NCBI RefSeq assembly: GCF_002209565.1
Contig: NZ_NJIH01000004.1
Coordinates: 434,001-498,000, forward strand
DNA from: Candidimonas nitroreducens
Lineage (GTDB): Bacteria; Pseudomonadota; Gammaproteobacteria; Burkholderiales; Burkholderiaceae_B
Direction: 5' to 3'
Length of the DNA stretch: 64,000 bases
Positions 35,623 to 43,863 of the stretch are shown here, one piece after another. The notes below the pieces were generated by a model. That model was given only the letters and a program-made list of their open reading frames with translations. It was not told the origin of the DNA and made no database searches. How positions within the stretch are numbered: position 1 is the stretch's first letter; each line of letters starts with the position of its first letter. The position numbers and the translations under genes were made by a program.

Positions 35623-36348
35623 GTGTCCACACTACTTACGCAAATACATGGGGCCGTGCTGCAAATCAGCCTGAACCGCCCCGAAAAGCACAACGCCTTG
35701 AACACGGATCTGACCCAGCGGCTGCTGGACAGCCTCGAGGTCGCCAAACACGACCCGGAAGTGCGGGCCATCGTCCTGCACGGCAAGGGCAAGTCTTTCT
35801 GCGCTGGCGCCGACACCGGGGAATTCAAGTCCTTCGCCCCCGACACGGGCAATGCCGCGGTAGACCGCGCCGACCTCACCACCGCCCTGCACCTGGCATT
35901 TTCGCGGACGGCCAAGCCCGTCATCGCCGCCGTGCACGGCAACGCGCTGGGCGGAGGCGCCGGCCTGGCGCTGGCCTGCGACATGGTCGTCATGGCCGAA
36001 GACGTCCGCTTCGGCTACCCCGAACTGAAGCACGGCATCGTCGCCGCCGTGGTGCTGGCGAACCTGGTGCGCCAGGCCGGACTGAAACATGCATTCGAGC
36101 TGGTATCGATGGCCGAGCCCATAGACGGCCACCGTGCGCTCGCGCTGGGCCTGGCCAACCGGGTATGCCCCGCCGGCGAGGTGCTGGATCAGGCCCTGGC
36201 GCTGGCCGGCAAGCTCGCGGCCTGGAGTCCGGCCGCCATGGCCACGACCAAGCGCACGTTCTATCGCGCTGCGGATCTGTCGCTGGAAGCCGCACTGGCC
36301 GTAGGCCGCGATGCCAACGTCATGATGCGCGGCTTCGACAAGAAATAG
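35623..36348 (+). CDS. Enoyl-CoA hydratase/isomerase family protein
   Basis: A 241-residue crotonase-fold protein. The oxyanion-hole segments are KSFCAGAD and VHGNALGGGAG; the second acidic position of crotonases is kept in FGYPELKHG, but the first (Glu in GGGCE/GGGAE) is Gly (GGGAGLALACD). That favours an isomerase, hydrolase or retro-aldol activity over simple hydration. The start is GTG 35623 after AGAGG. It is followed 9 bases later by a CoA-transferase gene. Confidence 0.85.
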   Translation: MSTLLTQIHGAVLQISLNRPEKHNALNTDLTQRLLDSLEVAKHDPEVRAIVLHGKGKSFCAGADTGEFKSFAPDTGNAAVDRADLTTALHLAFSRTAKPVIAAVHGNALGGGAGLALACDMVVMAEDVRFGYPELKHGIVAAVVLANLVRQAGLKHAFELVSMAEPIDGHRALALGLANRVCPAGEVLDQALALAGKLAAWSPAAMATTKRTFYRAADLSLEAALAVGRDANVMMRGFDKK

Positions 36349-36357
36349 GATGCGGCG

Positions 36358-37563
36358 ATGAGACCTCTGGATGGTATCAAGATACTCGACTTGTCGCGCG
36401 TGCTGGCCTGCCCTTTCGCCACCATGATACTGGCCGAACTGGGCGCCCGCGTCATCAAGGTGGAACAACCCGGCAGCGGCGACGAAACGCGCCACTTCGA
36501 ACCCAAGATTCCGGCCGCCGACGGCAGCGGGCGGGAAGAATCGGCCTACTACTTCGCCTTCAACCGCAGCAAGGAGTCGGTCACCGTCAATCTGCGGCAC
36601 CCGCGGGGCGGCGAAATCATACGTGAGCTGGCGGCGGGCGCCGATGTGGTGCTGGAAAACTTCCCCACCGGCAGCCTGAAGAAATACAACCTGGACTACG
36701 AGTCGATACGGGCGGCCAACCCCGACATCATCTATTTGTCGTGCACGGGCTTTGGCCAGACCGGCCCATACGCGCCCCGCAAGGGATACGACACCATCTT
36801 CATGGCCATGGGCGGGCTGATGAGCCTGACCGGGGAAAAAGGCGGCGGCCCGGTCAAGCCCGGGCTGCCCATGGCGGATCTGACCTCGGGGCTATGGATC
36901 GCCATCGCAGTCTTGTCCGCCGTGATCGGCAAGCAGGCCGGCCGCGGCGGCTGCCACGTGGACTTCTCCATGTTCGACGGCCAGGTGGGCCTGCTGTCTC
37001 TGGCCGCGGCACGCTTTTTCACGCTGGGCGAGGTGCCCGCGCGCATGGGTACCGAACATCCGGGCCGGGTTCCTTCCGCCGCCTTCGAGTGCGCCGACGG
37101 GAAATGGCTGCAGATTACCGGCAGCGACCAGCACTGGAAGCCGCTGTGCGAACTGCTGGGCCTGCAAGACTGGGCCGACGATGCCAGCCTGGCGCGCAAT
37201 GCCGCACGGGTGGCGCGGCGCGAAGAGGTAATGGCCGGCCTGGCGGCCGCCGTGGCGCGCCTCGATCGCAAGACTCTGTGCGAACGCTGCGACGCGGCCG
37301 GCGTGCCGGCGGGCCCCATACTCGACATCGACGAAATTTTCGCCGATGCCCAGGTGCGGCATCGGCATATGGTTCAGGGCTTCGACCACCCCACGACGGG
37401 GCACTTCAAGGCGCTGGGCCTGCCTTTCAAGTTCACGAACTACCAGAACCCCCGCATGGAACGCCCGCCGCTGCTGGGCGAGCACACGGCGCAGGTGCTG
37501 GCTCGGGAACTCGGCCTCGACACCGAAGAGATCCAGGAGCTGGCCGCGGCCGGCGCCATCTGA
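36358..37563 (+). CDS. CaiB/BaiF family III CoA-transferase (right arm)
   Basis: A 401-residue CoA-transferase. It starts LDGIKILDLSRVLACPFATMILAELGARVIKVEQPGSGD and has the catalytic Asp in PGLPMADLTSG, the substrate-loop GQTGPYAPRKGYD, and FSMFDGQVGLLS. It is a paralogue of the enzyme at 31308. It probably activates the incoming acid with CoA from succinyl-CoA or another ester. GGATGCGGCG precedes ATG 36358. In the operon it lies between the hydratase and the Bug protein genes. Confidence 0.9.
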   Translation: MRPLDGIKILDLSRVLACPFATMILAELGARVIKVEQPGSGDETRHFEPKIPAADGSGREESAYYFAFNRSKESVTVNLRHPRGGEIIRELAAGADVVLENFPTGSLKKYNLDYESIRAANPDIIYLSCTGFGQTGPYAPRKGYDTIFMAMGGLMSLTGEKGGGPVKPGLPMADLTSGLWIAIAVLSAVIGKQAGRGGCHVDFSMFDGQVGLLSLAAARFFTLGEVPARMGTEHPGRVPSAAFECADGKWLQITGSDQHWKPLCELLGLQDWADDASLARNAARVARREEVMAGLAAAVARLDRKTLCERCDAAGVPAGPILDIDEIFADAQVRHRHMVQGFDHPTTGHFKALGLPFKFTNYQNPRMERPPLLGEHTAQVLARELGLDTEEIQELAAAGAI

Positions 37564-37658
37564 GCGCCCGAGCCACCGAACCCGCACCTTCATCACCCAA
37601 AGCCACATCGCGGCTTATACAACGCAGTTATCGAGCAGACACACACAAGGAGACCAAC

Positions 37659-38642
37659 ATGTTCATACGCATTTCACGCCCGGCCAAGGCCTTGTTCGGC
37701 GCCACGTTGCTGGCCGCAGGAGCCCTGGCATCCGCCCCCGGGCTGGCGGCCTACCCGACGCAGCCCATCAACTTCGTCAACCCTTACTCGGCGGGCGGGC
37801 CCAGCGACATACTCGGCCGCATCGTGTCCCAGAACATGAGCAAGATCCTGGGCCAGCAATTCATCGTGCAGAACAAGCCCGGCGCGGGCGCGGCAATCGG
37901 CGCCGCCTACGTCGCCCATGCCTCGCCGGATGGCTACACAATGCTGATCGGCACCGCCGCGGCCCATGCCGTGTCGCCCTTGCTGGAAAAGACGCCCTAT
38001 GACGGCATCAAGGATTTCAAGTTCGTCGGCATGATCGCCAACATTCCCAACGTGCTTACCGTATACCCCGCCACCGGCATCACCACGGTCAAGCAATTGA
38101 TACAGGAAAGCAAGGCGCACCCCGACAAATTCAGCTATGCCTCGGCCGGCAACGGCAGCTCGCCGCACCTGACGGGCGAGAATTTCAAGCTGGTGACCGG
38201 CGCGAAAATGCTGCACGTTCCTTACAAGGGGGCCGCGCCGGCCACCACCGACATGGTCAGCGGCCTGGTGCAAGTCGGTTTCATGAATCTGCCCGCGGTG
38301 CTGCCTTTCGTCAAGTCGGGCAAGCTGCACGCCCTGGCCATCGCGGCAAGCTCGCGCTCGCCCACACTGCCCGATGTGCCGACCTTCGCACAGCTGGGCT
38401 ACTCCGGCTTCGAAGGCTCCAGCTGGTACAGCCTGGCCGTGCCCGCCAAGACCCCCGATGCCGTCGTCCAAACGCTGTACTCCGCATTGGCCAATACCAT
38501 GCACGACCCCAAGATACTGAAGCAGCTCGCTGCGCAAGGCATAGAGCCATTCCTGATGGATCCCGCGCAGACCAAGGCCTTCATCATCAAAGACCAGCAG
38601 CGCATCAAGGGGCTCTTGAAAGCCGCGCATCTCATAAAGTAG
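37659..38642 (+). CDS. Bug-family (TctC-like) periplasmic binding protein (right arm)
   Basis: A 327-residue exported protein: signal MFIRISRPAKALFGATLLAAG with cleavage near GLAAYP, then YPTQPINFVNPYSAGGPSD, VQNKPGAGAAIG, DGYTMLIG, LHVPYKGAAPATTDM and LPDVPTFAQLGY. AAGGAGACCAAC precedes ATG 37659; the longer frame from 36741 is a shadow of the CoA-transferase gene. It is a paralogue of the protein at 32638, so the locus has two Bug proteins, possibly for substrates of different length or for one acid in two arms. Confidence 0.9.
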   Translation: MFIRISRPAKALFGATLLAAGALASAPGLAAYPTQPINFVNPYSAGGPSDILGRIVSQNMSKILGQQFIVQNKPGAGAAIGAAYVAHASPDGYTMLIGTAAAHAVSPLLEKTPYDGIKDFKFVGMIANIPNVLTVYPATGITTVKQLIQESKAHPDKFSYASAGNGSSPHLTGENFKLVTGAKMLHVPYKGAAPATTDMVSGLVQVGFMNLPAVLPFVKSGKLHALAIAASSRSPTLPDVPTFAQLGYSGFEGSSWYSLAVPAKTPDAVVQTLYSALANTMHDPKILKQLAAQGIEPFLMDPAQTKAFIIKDQQRIKGLLKAAHLIK

Positions 38643-38694
38643 TCATGCAGCGTGGCGCATCGCCCTGTTTCACTTCCCATCATCGAGTCCGTCC

Positions 38695-39453
38695 ATGAGT
38701 TATCAAACCCTAAGCCTAGAAGTGGATGCCCAGGGCATCGCCACCCTGACACTGAACCGCCCCGACAGCCGCAATGCCCTGAACGTACAGATGTGCGCAG
38801 AGTTCCTGCAAGTGCTCGACGCCGTTGAACAAGACCCGCAGGTGCGGGTCGTACTGGTGCGCGGGGCGGGAACCGCTTTTTGTGCGGGCGCCGACCTGAA
38901 AGAACGCAAGACCATGAGTCACGCGGAAATGATGGCGCGCCGCATGGCGGGGCTCACCGCCTACAACGCCATCGAGAAAGTGTCCCGGCCCGTAGTGGCG
39001 CTGGTGCACGGCCCGGCCTATGGTTCGGGATGTGAAATCGTCGCCGCGTGCGACTTCGCCTGGGCTACCGAGCAGGCCACTTTCCGCTACCCCGAAGTGG
39101 GCTGGGGCACGGTAGGCGCCACGCAGCGCATTCCGCGCATTGCCGGCTTGCGCGTGGCCAAAGAGCTGCTGTTCACCGGCCGCATCTTCACCGCGGCAGA
39201 GGCACTCGAATACGGCTTGGTCAATCGCGTCCTGGAGGCGGGCCGGTTCGAATCCGAAGCCCTGGAAATGGCCCGCCACATCGCCCAGGCGCAGCCGCTG
39301 ACGGTCAGCCTGACCAAGCATTCGCTGAACGCCGGCGTCGAAACCACGCGCGAGGGCGCCATGGCGATAGAACTGCTGGCCATAGAGAAAAACCTGCGGG
39401 GCATGGACTGGAAGGCGGCCATTGCCGGCTTCGGCACCACCAAGGAGGCCTGA
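38695..39453 (+). CDS. Enoyl-CoA hydratase (crotonase type)
   Basis: A 252-residue crotonase homologue. Oxyanion hole segments are TAFCAGADLKE and VHGPAYGSGCE. Both catalytic Glu positions are kept: GSGCEIVAACD and FRYPEVGWG followed by GATQRIPRIAG. It is therefore a likely genuine trans-enoyl-CoA hydratase, in contrast with the family member at 35623. It precedes the acyl-CoA ligase by one base between stop (39451-39453) and ATG 39455. Confidence 0.9.
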   Translation: MSYQTLSLEVDAQGIATLTLNRPDSRNALNVQMCAEFLQVLDAVEQDPQVRVVLVRGAGTAFCAGADLKERKTMSHAEMMARRMAGLTAYNAIEKVSRPVVALVHGPAYGSGCEIVAACDFAWATEQATFRYPEVGWGTVGATQRIPRIAGLRVAKELLFTGRIFTAAEALEYGLVNRVLEAGRFESEALEMARHIAQAQPLTVSLTKHSLNAGVETTREGAMAIELLAIEKNLRGMDWKAAIAGFGTTKEA

Positions 39454-39454
39454 A

Positions 39455-41086
39455 ATGCTGCCACGCCGCTTGAACCTCGCCCAGGTTCTGGACGATACCG
39501 TACAGCGCCATCCCACAAACGAGGCCTTTGTCTGCAATGGCACCCGCGATACCTGGGCCACGCTGGACGACAAAGTCTGGCGCACCGCCGCCGTCCTCTG
39601 GAAGCTCGGCATCCGCAAGGGCGATCACGTCGGGATAATGCTGGGTAATTCGATCCAGTGGCTGCAGGCCTTCTTCGCCTGCGCGCGCATCGGCGCGGTA
39701 ACCGTGCCGGTGAACACCCGCTTCCGGACGGAAGAGCTGCGCTTCTGCCTGTCGCAGGCCGACATCAAGGCACTGGTCATGGCCGACGAATTCCTGGGCA
39801 TAGACTTCAGCGCCTTGCTGCAGGAGGTAGAGCCCGCGGTTTCGACGCGCCTGCCGGGCGCAAACCTGCCCAGGCTCGAGCACGTGCTGGTGGTACATTC
39901 CAGCAGCAAAGAAATACCCGCCGGCGCGCAAGACTTCGCAGCGCTCGTGGCGGCGGCCGCGGCGGCGGATCTGGACGCCGTACGAACCCGGCATACGCCT
40001 GCGGCCCCCGACGACATCCTGTTGATTCAATACACCTCGGGCACGACCTCTTTCCCCAAGGGCGTCATGCTGAGCCATGACAATATGCTGTCCAATGCCG
40101 CCGCGGTGGCCGAACGCATGGGGGTGCGGCCGGACGACCGCTATTTCAGCATACGGCCGTTTTTCCACGTGGCCGGGACGACCCTGTCGGTACTGGTTTC
40201 CTTGACCGCCGGCTGCTGCCTGCTGACCTTGCCGCGCTTCGACGTCGCCGAGACACTGCGCATCCTGGATCAGGAAAAATGCACGCTGACTTCGGGCAAC
40301 GACACCATATTCCTGATGCTGATGGCCCACGAAACCTTCGACCCCGCCAGGCTGCACCTGCGCGGCGGCTGGGCCGCCGCCGGCCCCGAAGTCATGCAGA
40401 AGATCCATGACGTCATGCGCGTTCCCGGCCTGTGCAATGCCTACGGCCTGTCCGAAGCGTCGCCCAACGTCGTGTTCTCGTCCTGGAACGACCCGCTGGC
40501 GCTGCGCGTCGCGGGCCTGGCCCTGCCGCATGCCGGAACGCAGGTGCGCGTGGTCGATCCGGAATCCGGCATCGCCCTGCCTCCGGACAATCCTGGCGAA
40601 ATCCAGGTCAAGGGCTGGAACGTAATGCGCGGCTACTACAACATGCCCGACAACACCGCCAAGACCTTCACGGACGACGGCTGGCTCAAGACCGGCGACC
40701 TGGGCGTACTGAACCAGGAAGGGCGCCTGAGAATCGTGGGCCGCCTGAAAGACATGCTGCGCGTCGGCGGCGAGAACGTCGCGCCTTCCGAAGTCGAGGG
40801 CCTGCTGCTGACACACGATGCCATAGAGCTGGCCCAGATAGTAGGCGTGCCCGATCCGCGCCTGGGCGAAGTGCCCGCGGCCTTCATCGTGCTCAAGTCC
40901 GGCCATCACTGCACCGAAGACGAGCTCATCGCCTGGTGCAAGCCGCGAATCGCCAATTTCAAGGTTCCGCGCTACGTACGGATCGTCGACGACTTCAATG
41001 CCATAGGCATGACGGGAAGCTCGAAGGTTCAAAAAAACAAGCTGCGCGCGCACGCCATCACGGTACTGGGGCTGGAAGGCCGCTGA
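39455..41086 (+). CDS. AMP-forming acyl-CoA ligase
   Basis: A 543-residue adenylate-forming ligase. The P-loop-like motif is IQYTSGTTSFPKGVMLSHDN, with YGLSEASPNV, DDGWLKTGDLG, and the C-terminal hinge and Lys region in NFKVPRYVRIVDDF and SSKVQKNKLRAHA. It makes an acyl-CoA from a carboxylic acid, ATP and CoA. GGAGG before ATG 39455 supports the start. The locus thus has both a ligase and two CoA-transferases, suggesting one substrate acid and a second acid formed downstream. It is the last gene of the arm; a 24-bp palindrome follows. Confidence 0.9.
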   Translation: MLPRRLNLAQVLDDTVQRHPTNEAFVCNGTRDTWATLDDKVWRTAAVLWKLGIRKGDHVGIMLGNSIQWLQAFFACARIGAVTVPVNTRFRTEELRFCLSQADIKALVMADEFLGIDFSALLQEVEPAVSTRLPGANLPRLEHVLVVHSSSKEIPAGAQDFAALVAAAAAADLDAVRTRHTPAAPDDILLIQYTSGTTSFPKGVMLSHDNMLSNAAAVAERMGVRPDDRYFSIRPFFHVAGTTLSVLVSLTAGCCLLTLPRFDVAETLRILDQEKCTLTSGNDTIFLMLMAHETFDPARLHLRGGWAAAGPEVMQKIHDVMRVPGLCNAYGLSEASPNVVFSSWNDPLALRVAGLALPHAGTQVRVVDPESGIALPPDNPGEIQVKGWNVMRGYYNMPDNTAKTFTDDGWLKTGDLGVLNQEGRLRIVGRLKDMLRVGGENVAPSEVEGLLLTHDAIELAQIVGVPDPRLGEVPAAFIVLKSGHHCTEDELIAWCKPRIANFKVPRYVRIVDDFNAIGMTGSSKVQKNKLRAHAITVLGLEGR

Positions 41087-41100
41087 GCCGGCTTCCCCAG

Positions 41101-41124
41101 GCAGGCCATGGCGCCATGGCCTGC
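41101..41124. terminator. Perfect 24-bp palindrome after the acyl-CoA locus
   Basis: GCAGGCCATGGC (41101-41112) is followed directly by its reverse complement (41113-41124). It begins 14 bases after the stop codon of the acyl-CoA ligase gene. No T-run follows, so it could be a terminator, an mRNA end-stabiliser or a protein site. Confidence 0.4.
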
Positions 41125-41214
41125 AGCGACGTCCGCCGCGTTTCGCGCAACGGCCGCGCCCCGAACGGGTGTTGCGTACAAGGACAAGATCCCAGCCCGG
41201 GGCGGCGCGGAATA

Positions 41215-42075
41215 CTAAACGCGTGCAATCAACAACTCTTCCGCATTGGCGGGCGGCCGGAGGCCGTCGGGCCTTGCCGCGAAATACCGTTGCGTCAGGG
41301 CTTGCGCCGATACATGCTCGGCCTTGCCGAAGCCCGCGGCCCTGGCCATTTCCAGGATTTCCGCAGGCTTGAAGAAGCTGACGAACGGTGTGCCGCTCGC
41401 CCTTGCGCCCTTCTCGGCCATTTCCAGGGCGGGACGGATTCCGGGGTCGGCGAGCTGCAGCGGCAATAGAAAGGTCATGGCCAGCGTCGTGCCTGGGGCG
41501 AATGCCGCCACCTGGCGCAACGCGGCCGCGTTGGCTTCTTTGCTCAGGTACATGCTGACGCCGGTGGAGACCACCACTGCCGGCTTGCCGTCGTCGAAAC
41601 CCGCGGCCAGCAGCCCGTCGCGCCAGGACTCATTCGCTTCGAAATCGACCGGCACGAAACACAGGCAGTCCGGGATGCCGAAGCCCAGCTCGACCAGGCG
41701 CCGGCGCTTCCAGGCCTGCGGCCCCGGCCGGTCGACCTCGAACACCTTGAGGCGCGAGGCGAGTTCCGGCCGGCGCTGGACGAAGCTGTCCAAGCCGGCG
41801 CCAAGAATCACATACTGGCTCAAGCCGCGGCCGGCCTGCTCCGCCACCATGTCTTCGATATAGCGGGCGCGAGCCACGATAGAAGCGCGGAACGGCCGGG
41901 TGAATTGCGGATCCATATCGCCGCGGCCGCGCCAGTTCGGCTCGGGAGCCAGCAGCTGCAGGCCGACCTCGTCCTCCAGCACATGCGGAGGCGGGTCAAT
42001 TTGCACGTGCAGGGCGCGCCACAGCGCGACCCGGGCGGCAGTGCTGTCGGGGGCGATGTCTGGGGTATCACTCAT
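41215..42075 (-). CDS. SAM-dependent methyltransferase, leucine carboxyl methyltransferase (LCM/TIGR00027-like) family
   Basis: A 286-residue methyltransferase of the LCM family. Motifs: GRGLSQYVILGAGLDSFVQR (SAM-binding loop), KVFEVDRPGPQAWKRR, FVPVDFEANESW, VVSTGVSMYLS and SFFKPAEILEMA. Family members methylate carboxyl or hydroxyl groups in natural products or proteins; the substrate is unknown here. ATG 42075 is the start; a codon further upstream is possible. It stands alone, divergent from the LON-domain gene. Confidence 0.82.
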   Translation of the reverse strand: MSDTPDIAPDSTAARVALWRALHVQIDPPPHVLEDEVGLQLLAPEPNWRGRGDMDPQFTRPFRASIVARARYIEDMVAEQAGRGLSQYVILGAGLDSFVQRRPELASRLKVFEVDRPGPQAWKRRRLVELGFGIPDCLCFVPVDFEANESWRDGLLAAGFDDGKPAVVVSTGVSMYLSKEANAAALRQVAAFAPGTTLAMTFLLPLQLADPGIRPALEMAEKGARASGTPFVSFFKPAEILEMARAAGFGKAEHVSAQALTQRYFAARPDGLRPPANAEELLIARV

Positions 42076-42402
42076 ACATGCGACTCGCTTGTTGCGGCGA
42101 TCATGACCTGGGCCGGCTAGCACTCGCGTCTCAACGGCCGTGCGTGCCGCTTGTTTGCCGCTTGTCGACGCGATTCCGGCATGCCCTCATGTTACTACCA
42201 TGCTCAGTGCAGGCCCTCGCGGTGCCGCGCCCGCCGAAGGGCTCTTCGACATGATCACGGCACCTGGGTTTTCGACAACATTTGAGACAGAGCCCATTCT
42301 CGATCGACAATCCTGTCCACCTATTAAAATAGCGCAACACCTATGTCGACATCCGGTGACAATCGGCCCAGGCCCGTACTACCGCCGAGTTCCGCACACA
42401 CC
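42076..42402. other. 327-base divergent intergenic region
   Basis: No gene is supported here apart from possible longer N-termini: the LON-domain frame is open from ATG 42343. The region should hold promoters for the methyltransferase and LON-domain genes. The only AT-rich part is about 42305-42335 (CCACCTATTAAAATAGCG). Confidence 0.4.
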
Positions 42403-43017
42403 ATGGCCATCATCCCCCTCTTCCCTCTGCAAACAACCTTGTTTCCCGGGAGCCATCTGCCCTTGCGCATCTTCGAGGTGCGCTACCTGGATCTGATCAA
42501 GAAATGCATCGCGGACGGCACGCAATTCGGCGTGGTGGCGCTGCTGAGTGGCGGGGAGGTGCGCACGCCGCAAGGCGGCGAAGTGCTGGCGGCTCATGGC
42601 ACCATGGCCCGCATCGATGCCTGGGAGGCCCCCATGCCGGGCCTTTTGCATGTGAAATGCTCGGGCACGACGCGTTTCGCGCTGTCGGGCAGCACAGTGG
42701 GAAAATACGGCCTGTGGCACGGCGAGGCCGCCGAACTGGCCGAGGATTCGCGCGTCCCGATCCCGGCCGCCTTGCAGGCCGCCGCCAATCGGCTCGGCAG
42801 CCTGATCACCGAGCTGCAGAAGAATCGCGTGCCGGCCGAGGAAATGCCCATATCGCGCCCGTACCTGCTGGACGAATGCGGCTGGGTGGCCAACCGCTGG
42901 GGCGAGCTGCTGCCGCTGCCGGTTGCCGAAAAACAATTATTGCTGGCCATGGACGACCCGGCTGCGCGGCTGGCATGGGTGCACAATTATCTGTCCGCCA
43001 AGAATCTGCTTTCCTGA
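42403..43017 (+). CDS. LON substrate-binding-domain protein
   Basis: A 204-residue stand-alone Lon N-terminal (PUA-like) domain protein. It begins MAIIPLFPLQTTLFPGSHLPLRIFEVRYLDLI, the classical LON opening, and has no AAA or protease part. Stand-alone LON proteins are widespread but their role is little known. ATG 42403 puts the family start at residue 2; ATG 42343 would add 20 unconserved residues. It is followed 23 bases later by the tam-like gene. Confidence 0.85.
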   Translation: MAIIPLFPLQTTLFPGSHLPLRIFEVRYLDLIKKCIADGTQFGVVALLSGGEVRTPQGGEVLAAHGTMARIDAWEAPMPGLLHVKCSGTTRFALSGSTVGKYGLWHGEAAELAEDSRVPIPAALQAAANRLGSLITELQKNRVPAEEMPISRPYLLDECGWVANRWGELLPLPVAEKQLLLAMDDPAARLAWVHNYLSAKNLLS

Positions 43018-43040
43018 ACCTCGCACATTGTGGAGCCCCG

Positions 43041-43817
43041 ATGAAAGACTGGAACCCCGAACTGTATACGCGCTTCGAAGCGCAGCGCACGCGCCCCGCG
43101 CAGGAGCTGCTGGCCCGTGTGGCCCTCGAGCACCCGGCGCACGTCGTCGACCTGGGCTGCGGTCCGGGCAATTCCACGGAGTTGCTGGCCGACCGTTTTC
43201 CCGGCGCGCGCATAAGCGGCATCGATACGTCCGAGGCGATGCTGCAAAGCGCCCGCAAGCGTCTGCCGGGCTGCACGTTCGATCTGGGCGACATCGCCAC
43301 ATGGCGCCCCGAAACGCCGCCCGACCTGATCTACGCGAATGCATCGCTGCAGTGGGTTCCCGATCACGCAAGCCTGTTTCCCAAGCTGATGTCCAGCGTG
43401 GCGCCGGGCGGTGTGCTGGCCGTCCAGATGCCGTCGAATCGCGACGAGCCATCCCACAGCTCGATGCGCGAGGTGGCTGCCAGCGGCCCCTGGGCCACAG
43501 CCATAGGCGATGCCGCCGCGGTGCGCATCAAGGTGCAGCCACTGGCCGACTATTACGACATGCTCGCTCCGCTGTCCGAGGAAATCGATGTGTGGTGCTG
43601 CATCTATTACCACCAGATGCCCTCGGCCGATGCCATCGTCGAATGGGTGCGCGCCACCGGGCTCAAACCTTTCGTAGAACGCCTGCCGGCCGACCAGCAG
43701 GAAGCTTTCATCGATGCCTACCGCCGGCGCATCGACGCGGCCTATCCGCGGCAGGCCGACGGCCTGCGGCTGTTGAAGTTCCCGCGTATTTTCATGGTGG
43801 CGCGGCGCAAGCGGTAA
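43041..43817 (+). CDS. tam: Trans-aconitate 2-methyltransferase
   Basis: A 258-residue SAM methyltransferase very like Tam. It begins MKDWNPELYTRFEAQRTRPAQELL, has the SAM loop VVDLGCGPGNSTELLADRFP, then GIDTSEAML, FDLGDIATW, IYANASLQWVPDH and PGGVLAVQMPSN. Tam esterifies trans-aconitate, a spontaneous inhibitor of the citric acid cycle formed from cis-aconitate. ATG 43041 follows TGGAG. It is probably co-transcribed with the LON-domain gene. Confidence 0.9.
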   Translation: MKDWNPELYTRFEAQRTRPAQELLARVALEHPAHVVDLGCGPGNSTELLADRFPGARISGIDTSEAMLQSARKRLPGCTFDLGDIATWRPETPPDLIYANASLQWVPDHASLFPKLMSSVAPGGVLAVQMPSNRDEPSHSSMREVAASGPWATAIGDAAAVRIKVQPLADYYDMLAPLSEEIDVWCCIYYHQMPSADAIVEWVRATGLKPFVERLPADQQEAFIDAYRRRIDAAYPRQADGLRLLKFPRIFMVARRKR

Positions 43818-43863
43818 AAGCCTGCCAGGCTCACCATCTATAGGCAGCGCCGCGGCGCACGGT

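Noticed and set aside
36741-37658. N-terminal extension of the Bug protein frame through the CoA-transferase gene
   Set aside because: The true protein starts at the signal peptide (ATG 37659) behind AAGGAG; the extension is a shadow of the CoA-transferase.
39305-41053. Minus-strand frame of about 580 codons opposite the acyl-CoA ligase
   Set aside because: The plus strand has all AMP-ligase motifs; the minus-strand frame has none.
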